From: Bacteroides sp. MSB163
GTDB taxonomy: Bacteria > Bacteroidota > Bacteroidia > Bacteroidales > Bacteroidaceae
Assembly (NCBI RefSeq): GCF_036416795.1
Contig: NZ_CP143867.1
Location: 5,138,001-5,202,000, forward strand
Reading direction: 5' to 3'
DNA length: 64,000 bases
A program made the translations under genes and the position numbers. The notes under the pieces are model-generated. The model was not told the origin of the DNA. It was given only the letters and a program-made list of their open reading frames with translations, and did not search any database. Below, in pieces: positions 18,094 through 27,355 of the stretch (within the stretch, counting starts at the first letter, position 1; every line of letters begins with the position of its first letter).

Positions 18094-18555
18094 TTAAATA
18101 GACGATCTGTTTTCAAGATATTCCGCCCAAATACGGGCAGCTTCTTCCACCATCCTGACACACGGACGTTTAGCATAATATTGGTCGGTGCGTTCTTCGG
18201 GAGTAGACACTCCTTCCGGCTTCTTCAACCCCAATAATTCAGCACAAATTGTAGAGCCATTCCGTTTCTTAAACTCGGCAGCCAATTCCTGTACTACTGC
18301 ATAATTGGCCCCTTTTCCTTCACGGTCTTTGGGATCAGTCGCTCCGGTTTCCAGTCCGGCAAGCAGAAACATACCGCATGCAGCGCCACAAGTCTGACGC
18401 ATACGACCGATACCTCCACCGAAGGAAGCTGCCATACGCGCCGCCTGTTCTTGCGTAAATCCATACATGTCGGCAAAAGCAAGCACCACAGACTGGGAAC
18501 AATTATAACCACTCTTAAAAAACTCTACCGCTTTCTCTATTCTTTCTTCAAACAT
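18094..18555 (-). CDS. C_GCAxxG_C_C family redox-associated protein
   Basis: A 153-aa protein of the C_GCAxxG_C_C family (PF09719-like). The signature is visible: an early NCSQSV Cys, the central TCGAACGMFLLAG matching C-G-(A)-A-C-G, and later cysteines in TICAEL and RPCVRM. Several copies of the family sit near redox enzymes in anaerobes and are thought to bind metal or FeS, but the function is unproven. The gene ends a short unit with xth, which starts upstream and whose stop is 15 bp before this start. Confidence 0.85.
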   Translation of the reverse strand: MFEERIEKAVEFFKSGYNCSQSVVLAFADMYGFTQEQAARMAASFGGGIGRMRQTCGAACGMFLLAGLETGATDPKDREGKGANYAVVQELAAEFKKRNGSTICAELLGLKKPEGVSTPEERTDQYYAKRPCVRMVEEAARIWAEYLENRSSI

Positions 18556-18570
18556 TACCCTATCCCTTTT

Positions 18571-19335
18571 TTAGCCTTCTATATCCAACAACATGGGACA
18601 ATGATCAGAATGTACAGCATCATTCAGAATACGCGCCTCTTTCAGTAACGGGCGAACAGTTTCGGTCACCATACAATAATCAATACGCCATCCTTTATTC
18701 TTTGCGCGGGAGTTGAAACGATAACTCCACCACGTATATTCCTGCTGTTCGGGATGCAACAAGCGGAAAGTATCGATAAAACCGGCATTCAGAAAACGCG
18801 TCATCCATTCCCGTTCTTCGGGCAAGAAACCACTATTAGTAGCGTTACGAATAGGATCATGAATGTCTATCGGTTCATGGCAGATATTATAATCTCCGCA
18901 AAGTATAAGTTTCGGACATGATTTTCGCAGCTCCGTCACGTACTCCTGGAACTTCTCCAACCACACCATCTTAAATGCCTGGCGTTCGTCACCACTCGTT
19001 CCTGAAGGATGATAAACACTTACGACAGATATATCGCCAAAATCGGCACGGATAAAACGGCCTTCATTATCATATTCTTCTATCCCCATGCCATATTCCA
19101 CATGGTCCGGCTCTTTTTTAGTCAAGATGGCTACTCCGCTATACCCCTTCTTCTGCGCAGAATAGAGATAATGCTTATACTCCAACGCACCCAATGCTTC
19201 TTCCGGATATTGATCCGGCTGCAATTTAGTTTCCTGAATGCACACAACATCAGCTTGTTCCCGTTCCAGCCATTCCGGCAAACCTTTACTAACAGCTGCA
19301 CGCAGCCCGTTTACATTATATGTAATAATTTTCAT
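18571..19335 (-). CDS. xth: Exodeoxyribonuclease III / AP endonuclease
   Basis: A 254-aa base-excision repair enzyme that nicks abasic sites and removes 3' blocks. Family motifs of the ExoIII/APE fold are present: YNVNGLRA (Asn7 region), IQETKL (metal-binding Glu), SVYHPSG, LCGDYNICHEPID (catalytic Asp and Asn), and SDHCPMLLDI (final Asp-His pair). The C-terminus is complete. It lies 15 bp upstream of the C_GCAxxG_C_C gene and they probably share a transcript. Confidence 0.95.
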   Translation of the reverse strand: MKIITYNVNGLRAAVSKGLPEWLEREQADVVCIQETKLQPDQYPEEALGALEYKHYLYSAQKKGYSGVAILTKKEPDHVEYGMGIEEYDNEGRFIRADFGDISVVSVYHPSGTSGDERQAFKMVWLEKFQEYVTELRKSCPKLILCGDYNICHEPIDIHDPIRNATNSGFLPEEREWMTRFLNAGFIDTFRLLHPEQQEYTWWSYRFNSRAKNKGWRIDYCMVTETVRPLLKEARILNDAVHSDHCPMLLDIEG

Positions 19336-19397
19336 ATGATCGTTTATTTAGTTTATATCTTATATATCAGAAGCCTGATTGTTCAAATGTATCCGCT

Positions 19398-20660
19398 TTA
19401 TGACAATTCGGATATCAACAACATAATATTCAATACGGTCACGATACCTGCAATAGCGTAAAGTACGAAACTGCTCCATTTACTGTTGACATACTGCCCC
19501 ATTACCTTACGCGAAGATGTTAACCCGACTTGCAGGAAAACGGTAAAAGGCAACTGTATACTCAGCACCATTTGCGAAATCAACAGCCCTTTAAAAGGAT
19601 CGCCAATGAAGAATATCAGCAACAAGGCGATACCCAATGAAAGGATCACACCCACCTGCGAGTGACTATCCTTGATGTGATAGGATTCACCGAAGATACC
19701 GGCAAAGATAGACCCCGCCGCCATACCACTTGTAATGGTAGATGAAATACCCGCCATCAGCAAAGCCAGAGCAAAGACAACCGCAGCACTGTTTCCAAGC
19801 AAAGGCTCCAGCAAAGACTTCGCCTGTTGCAGTTCTTCAACCTGAATACCGCTTTTAAAGAAAGTAGCAGCAGCCAGCAATATCATAGCACTATTGATAG
19901 CCCATCCCACAATCATAGAGAAGAGCGTATCAAACAACTCATACTTCAAAACCTTACGAATAGAACTATCATCTTGCTTATTATATTCATGGCTCTGAAT
20001 CACCTCCGAATGCAAGAATAAGTTATGCGGCATCACCACCGCTCCCAACACACTCATAATAATCAGCATGCTCCCTTTCGGAAAAGCTGGTGTCACCCAT
20101 CCTTCCACAGCCATCGGCCAGTCAATCTTCACCAGGAACAACTCATAAATAAAGGATAATCCGATAACGGAAACAAAGGCAATGATGGAACGCTCTATCT
20201 TCTTATACGAATTCGTAAAAAGCATGATGACGACAAAGACGGTTGTCAATACAGCTCCCCATATAATAGGGATATCAAAAAGCATTTCCAAGGCAATTGC
20301 ACCTCCCAATATTTCGGCAAGGGAAGTCGATATGGATGCCAACACCGCAGTGCCCAAAATAGGACGTGAGACCCACTTTGGCGTATATTTTGTGGCTGCT
20401 TCTGATAAACACAAACCTGTAACAATGCCCAAGTGAGCCACATTGTGCTGCAATACAATCAACATGATCGTTGACAAAGTTACCACCCAAAGCAGGGAAT
20501 ACCCAAATTCGGAACCCGCTGCAAAGTTGGAAGCCCAGTTTCCCGGATCAATAAAACCAACTGTAACAAGCAATCCGGGACCAATATATTTAAAAACGTC
20601 CAGACCACCCAAATAACGCTTGTGGTCCCTACGTTTCAAATCTTTCAGAATATTTTTCAT
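19398..20660 (-). CDS. Nramp-family divalent metal transporter (Mn2+/Fe2+)
   Basis: This is a proton-coupled metal importer of the inner membrane. The start at 20660 (MKNILKDLKRRDHKRY) is chosen over an upstream TTG or GTG-type start; it gives 420 aa with 11 predicted helices. The metal-binding TM1 motif DPGN appears in VGFIDPGNWAS, and the TM6 motif MPH appears in AVVMPHNLFLHSE, followed by the family-typical conserved HSE. A basic tail precedes TM1. I would not choose between manganese and iron specificity. It is followed by the xth gene, with no evident terminator between them. Confidence 0.9.
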   Translation of the reverse strand: MKNILKDLKRRDHKRYLGGLDVFKYIGPGLLVTVGFIDPGNWASNFAAGSEFGYSLLWVVTLSTIMLIVLQHNVAHLGIVTGLCLSEAATKYTPKWVSRPILGTAVLASISTSLAEILGGAIALEMLFDIPIIWGAVLTTVFVVIMLFTNSYKKIERSIIAFVSVIGLSFIYELFLVKIDWPMAVEGWVTPAFPKGSMLIIMSVLGAVVMPHNLFLHSEVIQSHEYNKQDDSSIRKVLKYELFDTLFSMIVGWAINSAMILLAAATFFKSGIQVEELQQAKSLLEPLLGNSAAVVFALALLMAGISSTITSGMAAGSIFAGIFGESYHIKDSHSQVGVILSLGIALLLIFFIGDPFKGLLISQMVLSIQLPFTVFLQVGLTSSRKVMGQYVNSKWSSFVLYAIAGIVTVLNIMLLISELS

Positions 20661-20722
20661 CGTTCGTTCTTTTAATGGCGTAAAATTACGAAATAATAAC
20701 AAGCGAGCCACACTTTCAGTTC

Positions 20723-20760
20723 AAAAAAGAAGCCCCCGGCATTGTACAACACCGAGGGCT
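20723..20760 (-). terminator. Terminator after the yebC-TSCPD operon
   Basis: On the minus strand AGCCCTCGGTGTTG pairs (with three G-U pairs) with the 3' arm at 20731-20744, and a T6 run follows at 20723-20728. It lies just after the TSCPD stop codon. Confidence 0.8.
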
Positions 20761-20790
20761 AACCTATATTTTTAAAGTACAGGGATTTAG

Positions 20791-21036
20791 TTAGAATCCC
20801 ATTTCATGCAGTGCCCTACATAACTGATCCGGACAAGAAGTTGAACGCCTTCCGCAACGAACCCCCTCCAGACGGGAAATCACATCATTTACTGACATTC
20901 CTTTCACCAGACGGGAAAGACCTTGCAAATTTCCGTTACAACCTCCCCAAAACGCAATATCCGTTATTATATTATTTTCTATTTCCAATTCAATGTGAGA
21001 ACTACATGTACCTTGAGTCTTATAAGTATACTTCAT
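20791..21036 (-). CDS. TSCPD-domain protein (TIGR03905-like)
   Basis: An 81-aa protein of the TIGR03905 four-cysteine type, related to the TSCPD domain found at the C-terminus of some vitamin B12-dependent ribonucleotide reductases. Cysteines at about positions 11, 33, 61 and 68 (GTCSSH, GGCNGN, VRCGRR, TSCPDQL) suggest metal or FeS binding. The start codon overlaps the yebC stop by one base (TAATG), so translation is probably coupled. The molecular role is unknown. Confidence 0.85.
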   Translation of the reverse strand: MKYTYKTQGTCSSHIELEIENNIITDIAFWGGCNGNLQGLSRLVKGMSVNDVISRLEGVRCGRRSTSCPDQLCRALHEMGF

Positions 21037-21773
21037 TACTCTTCACTACCCTCCGGCTTCATATTGGTATAAACTGTTTGCACATCATCAAACTCTTCGA
21101 GACGTTCTATCATCTTATCCAAAGTTTCACGTTGCTCGGGAGTCACCTCTTTCGTATCGTTCGGAATATAAGTAAATTCACCACCGACATCCTCAAAGCC
21201 ACATTCTTCCAGATGTTTCTGGATAGCTGCATAGCTCTTCGGATCGCCATAGATAGTGATTGTTCCTTCTTCTTCATCCTCTTCGAACTCATCATCTACA
21301 TCGTAGTCAATCAGATCAAGAATGAGTTCTTCCATATCTATGCCGTCCTTCTTCTTGAAAGTAAACATACACTTATGGTCGAACAGGAAAGCTAATGATC
21401 CCATAGTACCCAAGTTTCCGCCAAACTTATTGAATACGGAACGTACATCAGCGACTGTGCGGGTAGTATTGTCAGTCAACGTATCTACGAATACAGCAAC
21501 ACCGTGAGGACCGTATCCTTCATAAGTCATTCCTTTGTAATCACTCTGGTCCTTACCCATTGCATTCTTGATAGCACGGTCAATGTTATCCTTCGGCATA
21601 TTCTCACGCTTACAAGTAGCGATAACCGAACGCAAAGTCGGATTATTTTCCGGTTCCGGGCCACCAGCCTTTACTGCAATAGCAATTTGTTTACCCAGTC
21701 TTGTAAAGGTCTTTGCCATGTGACCCCATCTTTTCAATTTGGCAGCTTTTCTATATTCAAATGCTCTTCCCAT
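21036..21773 (-). CDS. yebC: YebC/PmpR-family protein
   Basis: A 245-aa member of the YebC/PmpR family. These proteins have been described as transcription regulators and more recently as factors that relieve ribosome stalling. The N-terminal start MGRAFEYRKAAKLKRWGHMAKTFTRL is a variant of the family's GHSKWxxIKHKK start. Core motifs are GGPEPENNPTL, NMPKDNIDRAIKNA and YEGYGPHGVAV. It precedes and overlaps the TSCPD gene. Confidence 0.93.
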   Translation of the reverse strand: MGRAFEYRKAAKLKRWGHMAKTFTRLGKQIAIAVKAGGPEPENNPTLRSVIATCKRENMPKDNIDRAIKNAMGKDQSDYKGMTYEGYGPHGVAVFVDTLTDNTTRTVADVRSVFNKFGGNLGTMGSLAFLFDHKCMFTFKKKDGIDMEELILDLIDYDVDDEFEEDEEEGTITIYGDPKSYAAIQKHLEECGFEDVGGEFTYIPNDTKEVTPEQRETLDKMIERLEEFDDVQTVYTNMKPEGSEE

Positions 21774-21819
21774 TGGAATTATATTTTAATGTTTAATTAT
21801 TAATTGTTTTAATTATCAA

Positions 21820-24282
21820 TTAGCGAAGCTTTGCATCCAACTTATCTTCCAGATTCTTCACGAGTTTCGACATGATCTTATCGATCATCTTATCGTTCAG
21901 TGTCTGTGCCTCATCTTGCAACAGGAAGCTGACTGCATACGACTTTTTGCCGGCTTCCAGATTCTTACCTTCATAAACATCGAAGAGAGATACATCTTTC
22001 AGCAATTTCTTCTCTGTCTCATAAGCAATCTTCTCTATTTCGGCAAACTGCACCTTCTTATCAATCAACAAGGCAAGGTCACGCTTCACAGCCGGAAATT
22101 TGGAAACTTCCGTATAGCTGATCTTTACAGAACGGATGGCTTTCATCAGCTCTTTCCAATTCAGGTCAGCGTAATATACTTCATTGTCAATGTCGAAAGC
22201 TTTCAGAATCTTCTTTGTTACGATGCCGAATGTAGCAAGACGCTTTCCACCCTTAGTCTGTACAGACAAGGCAGCAGCATAAATATCATCCGTCAGGTTA
22301 CCTACAACCAGATTTCTCATATTCAGCCCTAAACGCTGGAAAATATTCTCCACGTAAGCCTTCAACTCATATACAGAGCTTTCTTCATCAGCATGCGCCC
22401 ATGAATTGGATACTTTTTTACCCGTTACCCACAACCCGAGATGATAATTCTCAGTGTAAGCAGCCAATGACTTTTCGGGATTCTTCTTTTCTTCATTGAA
22501 ATAATAGCAATTTCCGAATTCAAAGAATTTCAGGTCGGCATTCTTACGGTTAGCATTATGAGAGATACTTTCCAATCCACCGAACAACAAAGTCTGACGC
22601 ATGGCATTCAGGTCTGTACTCAACGGATTCAGTAGCATCACCAAGTTTTTAGAAGGATAAGTTTCCATACCGTCATAATAGCCGGCACGTGTCAGTGAGT
22701 TATTCAGAATCTCATTGAAACCACAACCTACCAACTGTTCAGCCACCAGGTTCTGCAACTTGTTAGACTTATCATGTTCGCCCTTCGTAGTCAAGCTAGA
22801 CTTCAGCGTAGACGGTATTTCAACATTATTATATCCATAAATACGGAGAATATCTTCAATAACATCACAATCGCGTTGCACGTCTACACGATAAGGAGGA
22901 ACCGCCAAAGTCAATCCTTCTGCCGTCTCATTGGTTATTTTCATCTCCAGACTGGTAACAATGCTCTTGATTGTCTCCACCGGAATCACTTTACCTACCA
23001 ACGAATGCACCTTCTCATAAGATAACTCTACGATGAAATCCTGAGCAGGAGTTGCACAAACATCCTTTACTTCAGAAGAAATAGTACCACCAGCCAGCTC
23101 TTTCACCATCAAGGCGGCCAATTTCAGACAGTAAATAGTGATATTGGGGTCAATGCCTCTTTCAAAGCGGAAAGAAGCATCTGTATTCAGTCCGTGACGA
23201 CGAGCTGTCTTACGAACCCATGTCGGATGGAAATAAGCGCTTTCTATGAAAACATCTTTGGTAGTTTCCGTAGAACCGGAATCCAGACCACCGAATACAC
23301 CGGCAATACACATCGGCTTTTCCGTGTCACAAATCATCAGGTCACGATCAGATAATTTACGTTCCACGCCATCCAACGTGACAAACGGAGTACCTTCAGG
23401 CATTGTCTTCACCACTACTTCGCCACCTTTAATTTTATCTGCATCAAAGCAGTGCAATGGCTGGCCGAATGCATGAACAATGTAATTCGTGATATCCACT
23501 ACATTGTTGATAGGACGCAGTCCGATGATACGGAGTTTATTCTGCAACCATTCCGGACTTTCTTTTACTGTTACGCCTTTCACCGTTACACCGGCATAGC
23601 GAGGGCAAGCTTCACTGTTTTCAACTGTAACATTGATATCCAGATCATGATTTTCAATGGCAAAAGCATCTACAGACGGTTTCTTCAGAGAAGTCGGTTT
23701 GTTATTTTGCACCAGATAAGCGTACAAATCACGAGCTACCCCATAGTGAGAACAAGCATCGGCACGATTCGGAGTGATATCCACTTCCAGCACATAGTCG
23801 CTCTTGATATTATAATAATCTTTGGCAAGAGTTCCCGGAACTGCATCAGCCGGCAGAACAATGATACCCGCATGATCTGTACCAATACCGATTTCATCTT
23901 CAGCGCAAATCATCCCATTGGACTCAACACCACGGAGTTTTGACTTTTTAATCGTAAAACATTCATCTCCGTCATAGAGTTTTGCACCCAAAGTGGCAAT
24001 TACCACTTTCTGACCGGCAGCCACATTCGGTGCACCGCATACGATCTGCACAGGTTCCCCCTGTCCCAGATTCACAGTAGTCACGTGCATGTGGTCTGAA
24101 TTCGGATGAGGAATGCATGTCAATACCTCACCGATAACGAGACCTTCCAGTCCTCCTTTAATCGTTTGCACTTCTTCTACACTTCCCGTTTCCAAGCCAA
24201 TAGAAGTTAATGCAGCGGCAACTTCTTCCGGTGTCAAATCGAAATCGACATACTCCTTCAACCAATTATAAGAGATATTCAT
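21820..24282 (-). CDS. pheT: Phenylalanine--tRNA ligase, beta subunit
   Basis: The 820-aa beta subunit works with PheS to charge tRNA(Phe). The domains are in order: N-terminal start MNISYNWLKEYVDFDLTPEE, the EMAP/tRNA-binding domain (LTCIPHPNSDHMHVT near 57), the B3/B4 editing domain (ASFRFERGIDPN near 370), the B5 domain, the catalytic-like core (GLESISHNANRKN), and the C-terminal FDX-ACB domain (SKFPAVKRDLALL to the end). Length is as expected. pheS is not in the window. Confidence 0.96.
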   Translation of the reverse strand: MNISYNWLKEYVDFDLTPEEVAAALTSIGLETGSVEEVQTIKGGLEGLVIGEVLTCIPHPNSDHMHVTTVNLGQGEPVQIVCGAPNVAAGQKVVIATLGAKLYDGDECFTIKKSKLRGVESNGMICAEDEIGIGTDHAGIIVLPADAVPGTLAKDYYNIKSDYVLEVDITPNRADACSHYGVARDLYAYLVQNNKPTSLKKPSVDAFAIENHDLDINVTVENSEACPRYAGVTVKGVTVKESPEWLQNKLRIIGLRPINNVVDITNYIVHAFGQPLHCFDADKIKGGEVVVKTMPEGTPFVTLDGVERKLSDRDLMICDTEKPMCIAGVFGGLDSGSTETTKDVFIESAYFHPTWVRKTARRHGLNTDASFRFERGIDPNITIYCLKLAALMVKELAGGTISSEVKDVCATPAQDFIVELSYEKVHSLVGKVIPVETIKSIVTSLEMKITNETAEGLTLAVPPYRVDVQRDCDVIEDILRIYGYNNVEIPSTLKSSLTTKGEHDKSNKLQNLVAEQLVGCGFNEILNNSLTRAGYYDGMETYPSKNLVMLLNPLSTDLNAMRQTLLFGGLESISHNANRKNADLKFFEFGNCYYFNEEKKNPEKSLAAYTENYHLGLWVTGKKVSNSWAHADEESSVYELKAYVENIFQRLGLNMRNLVVGNLTDDIYAAALSVQTKGGKRLATFGIVTKKILKAFDIDNEVYYADLNWKELMKAIRSVKISYTEVSKFPAVKRDLALLIDKKVQFAEIEKIAYETEKKLLKDVSLFDVYEGKNLEAGKKSYAVSFLLQDEAQTLNDKMIDKIMSKLVKNLEDKLDAKLR

Positions 24283-24317
24283 ATCATTAATTTTTTATTG
24301 TTTCCAAAAGTGACCTG

Positions 24318-24325
24318 CAAAATTA
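24318..24325 (-). promoter_or_regulatory. -7 element for pheT
   Basis: The minus strand reads TAATTTTG, a TAnnTTTG match, 35 bp upstream of the pheT start. The transcript would have a short leader. No -33 TTTG at the right spacing. Confidence 0.45.
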
Positions 24326-24375
24326 CAAAGTTTTTTTGGATGACAGGGAATTATCCATCAAGAAAATAATGAAAA

Positions 24376-24413
24376 CAGCCGAAACTACATGATAAAAAGT
24401 AATTCCGGCTGCA
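24376..24413 (-). terminator. Terminator after dnaB
   Basis: Arms 24376-24389 and 24400-24413 form a 14-bp stem with G-U pairing and a 10-nt loop; the minus strand continues TTTTCATTATTTTC. It lies between the dnaB stop and the pheT promoter. Confidence 0.75.
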
Positions 24414-24446
24414 ATATTAAAATGCTTATGTAATTTTACCATTAAT

Positions 24447-26006
24447 TTAGAATGGCAACGGTCCATCCGATCCCACCCCACCAAATGGATTGTCTGTTTG
24501 AGGGGCAAACTCAGCCGGAGGCGGCACACTGCCATCACTTACTGCATTCATTTTAGAACCAAAGGTTGCTCCACCACCTTCTGCCGGATGCGGAATCACC
24601 ATATCATCTTCCGGATTCTGGAAACGGGTGTACTGACCGATAAAACGCAAACGAACATCACCTACCGCACCATTACGATGCTTGGCAATAATAATTTCTG
24701 CCATACCACGTAAATCGGTTCCATCTTGTGAGGTATAAATCTTATAATATTCAGGACGGTGAATAAAACATACCATATCGGCATCCTGCTCAATGGCTCC
24801 CGACTCACGCAAGTCACTTAACTGCGGACGTTTACCTTCTTCACCTTCACGACTTTCCACACCACGATTCAACTGCGACAAAGCAATAATAGGAATATTC
24901 AACTCTTTCGCCAACCCCTTCAACGAACGTGAAATCGTACTTACCTCTTCCTGACGGCTACCGAATGACATCCCACTCGCATTCATCAACTGAAGGTAGT
25001 CGATAATAATAATCCTTACTCCATGTTCGCGTACCAGACGACGAGCTTTTGTACGAAGTTCAAACACTGACAATGAAGGTGTATCATCTACATACAGCGG
25101 AGCATCCAAAAGATCACGCAACTTATAATCCAACTGTTGCCATTCATAATCCGCCAGCTGTCCGCTCTTAATTTTCTCACTCGGAATTTCGCACGCGTTG
25201 GAGATCAAACGATTCACCAACTGTACGTTACTCATTTCAAGAGAGAACACAGCTACCGGATTACGATAATTCACTGCAATATTCTTTGCCATAGAAAGTA
25301 CGAATGCCGTCTTTCCCATTGCCGGACGGGCAGCAATAATAATAAGGTCCGATTTCTGCCAACCGGAAGTCATCTTGTCAAGTTTGGTAAAACCGCTCTC
25401 CAAACCACTTAAACCGTCCGTACGGGCAGCCGCTGTCTGAATTAACTGATACGCTTCGGCAATGACAGGATTAATCTGCGTATAATCCTTCTTCATGTTC
25501 TGCTGAGAGATCTCAAACAATCTTCCTTCAGCTTCCTGCATCAAATCATCTACGTCCAGAGTTTCATCGAAAGCTTTACTCTGAACATTGCTGGTAAATG
25601 TAATCAATTCACGAGCCAATGCCTTCTGTGCAATGATGCGGGCGTGATATTCAATATGCGCTGAAGAGGCAACCTTACTACTTAACTGAGTTATATAAAA
25701 CGGACCGCCCACTTCCTCCAAATCACCGCGTTTAGCAAGTTGCTCCTTTACCGTAAGGATATCCACCGGTTTCTGATTCACAGCCAGGTCGGTGATAGCG
25801 GAATAAATCAACTGGTGCCGGTGCTCATAAAAAGACTCCGGACGAAGAATTTCACTTACTAACGAATAAGCGTCTTTCTCTATCATCAATGCTCCCAATA
25901 CAGCCTCTTCCAGTTCCGGTGCTTGCGGCTGGATACGTCCGTAGTCATTTACGGGCTGTATTTTTGCCTTACTATTGCTTCGGGGAGCTTTTCTCTGTTC
26001 TGCCAT
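24447..26006 (-). CDS. dnaB: Replicative DNA helicase DnaB
   Basis: The hexameric 5'-3' helicase of the replisome, 519 aa. The N-terminal primase-interacting domain is at about 25-125 (PELEEAVLGALMIEKDA). The RecA-like core has Walker A AARPAMGKTAF near residue 228, Walker B IIIIDYLQLM and the LSQLNRGVESR and LRESGAIEQDADM motifs. The C-terminal tail is low-complexity, Gly/Pro-rich. No intein or insertion is visible. It is adjacent to, but separated by a hairpin from, the end of the capsule locus. Confidence 0.97.
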   Translation of the reverse strand: MAEQRKAPRSNSKAKIQPVNDYGRIQPQAPELEEAVLGALMIEKDAYSLVSEILRPESFYEHRHQLIYSAITDLAVNQKPVDILTVKEQLAKRGDLEEVGGPFYITQLSSKVASSAHIEYHARIIAQKALARELITFTSNVQSKAFDETLDVDDLMQEAEGRLFEISQQNMKKDYTQINPVIAEAYQLIQTAAARTDGLSGLESGFTKLDKMTSGWQKSDLIIIAARPAMGKTAFVLSMAKNIAVNYRNPVAVFSLEMSNVQLVNRLISNACEIPSEKIKSGQLADYEWQQLDYKLRDLLDAPLYVDDTPSLSVFELRTKARRLVREHGVRIIIIDYLQLMNASGMSFGSRQEEVSTISRSLKGLAKELNIPIIALSQLNRGVESREGEEGKRPQLSDLRESGAIEQDADMVCFIHRPEYYKIYTSQDGTDLRGMAEIIIAKHRNGAVGDVRLRFIGQYTRFQNPEDDMVIPHPAEGGGATFGSKMNAVSDGSVPPPAEFAPQTDNPFGGVGSDGPLPF

Positions 26007-26037
26007 TTTTTAATACTATGAATTATTAAAGGGATGG

Positions 26038-26045
26038 CAAAGATA
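26038..26045 (-). promoter_or_regulatory. -7 element for dnaB
   Basis: The minus strand reads TATCTTTG, an exact TAnnTTTG match, 32 bp upstream of the dnaB start. Confidence 0.5.
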
Positions 26046-26086
26046 ATGCTTATTAATCAAAATCATCCCTATTCTACCAAACAAAA

Positions 26087-26121
26087 AAAGAGCTACTCCT
26101 GAAATTCAGAAATAGCTCTTT
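26087..26121 (-). terminator. Terminator at the 3' end of the capsule locus
   Basis: A nearly perfect stem (17 bp, one or two mismatches) built on AAAGAGCTA and TAGCTCTTT is followed on the minus strand by a T7 run. It lies after the last capsule gene and before the dnaB promoter. Confidence 0.85.
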
Positions 26122-26172
26122 ACATTCTATCAAAGTTATTTTTAAATAGTCATTACCTCTAAATAACAACTA

Positions 26173-27312
26173 TCACCCTTTACAACATGCCTTTATTTGC
26201 TCTACAATATATGCCACATCTTCATCCGTCACCCAAGGACCGGCAGGAATACATAAACCCATATTAAACAAACGTTCAGAAACACCATTCACATAACAAG
26301 GATTATGGGCATAGACAGGCTGCAAATGCATAGGTTTCCACAAGGGACGGGTCTCAATTCCCCGTTCATCCAGGTTACGGCGGACTTCATCATAGGTAGT
26401 ACCGGTCTTCACAGGATCTATCAGAATAGTAGACAGCCAATAATTAGCGTTGAAACGATCATCAGGATTAGATTTCAACGTAATACCGTCCACACCTTCA
26501 AAAGCCTTCTCATAAAGAGCATGTACATGACGGTGATGCGCAATATGCTCATCCAATACGGTCATCTGACCACGACCGATACCCGCACAAATATTGCTCA
26601 TACGATAATTGTAACCGATCTTTTCATGCTGGTAATGAGGGAAAGGTTCACGAGCCTGCGTAGCGTAAAACATTGTCTGCTTCTTGGTGCTTTCATCAGG
26701 AACGATCAAAGCGCCACCACCCGAAGTCGTGATCATCTTGTTACCGTTAAAAGACAACACGCCAAAGGTACCGAACGTACCACATTTCCGGCCATTAAAC
26801 TCAGAGCCTAAAGCTTCCGCAGCATCCTCCAGCACTGGAATATCATATTTAGCGGCTATCGCGCAAATCTCATCAATTCTGGCAGGCATACCGTAAAGAT
26901 GAACAGGAAGAATAGCTTTAGGCTTCTTACCTGTCTTCGAGATTCTGTCTTTGATGGCTTCTTCCAGCAAAACAGGGTCCATATTCCAGGTATCCTCCTC
27001 ACTGTCGACAAACACAGGGTTAGCTCCCTGGTAAGCTACAGGATTGGCTGACGCGCAGAACGTAAACGACTGGCAGATAACCTCATCACCGACTCCTACA
27101 CCAAGTTGGATTAATCCCAAATGGATGGCCGCCGTACCCGCAGACAAAGCTACAACTTCCTTATCCTGTCCTACAAAATGTTTCAGTTCATCTTCGAAAG
27201 CATTCACGTTGGGGCCTAAAGGAACAACCCAGTTAGTATCGAAAGCTTCCTTTATAAAAGCCTGCTCCTTGCCGCTCATGTGAGCAAGGCAAAGATAAAT
27301 TCTCTTGTCCAT
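26173..27312 (-). CDS. PglE-like PLP aminotransferase (UDP-4-keto-6-deoxy-GlcNAc C4 aminotransferase)
   Basis: A 379-aa DegT/DnrJ/EryC1/StrS-fold enzyme. The PLP lysine is in SFNGNKMITTSGGG. VHLYGMPARIDEI, ATQAREPFPHYQHE and ETRPLWKPMHLQPV match the pattern I remember for PglE of Campylobacter, which makes UDP-2-acetamido-4-amino-2,4,6-trideoxy-D-glucose (UDP-Qui2NAc4N, the bacillosamine precursor). It is the last gene of the locus. Together with the PglC-like transferase two genes upstream it points to a bacillosamine-type first sugar. The 4,6-dehydratase that would supply its substrate is not in the window. Confidence 0.85.
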   Translation of the reverse strand: MDKRIYLCLAHMSGKEQAFIKEAFDTNWVVPLGPNVNAFEDELKHFVGQDKEVVALSAGTAAIHLGLIQLGVGVGDEVICQSFTFCASANPVAYQGANPVFVDSEEDTWNMDPVLLEEAIKDRISKTGKKPKAILPVHLYGMPARIDEICAIAAKYDIPVLEDAAEALGSEFNGRKCGTFGTFGVLSFNGNKMITTSGGGALIVPDESTKKQTMFYATQAREPFPHYQHEKIGYNYRMSNICAGIGRGQMTVLDEHIAHHRHVHALYEKAFEGVDGITLKSNPDDRFNANYWLSTILIDPVKTGTTYDEVRRNLDERGIETRPLWKPMHLQPVYAHNPCYVNGVSERLFNMGLCIPAGPWVTDEDVAYIVEQIKACCKG

Positions 27313-27355
27313 AAAATTATGTGATTATAAAACTATAAATCGAAAAGAGGGATGG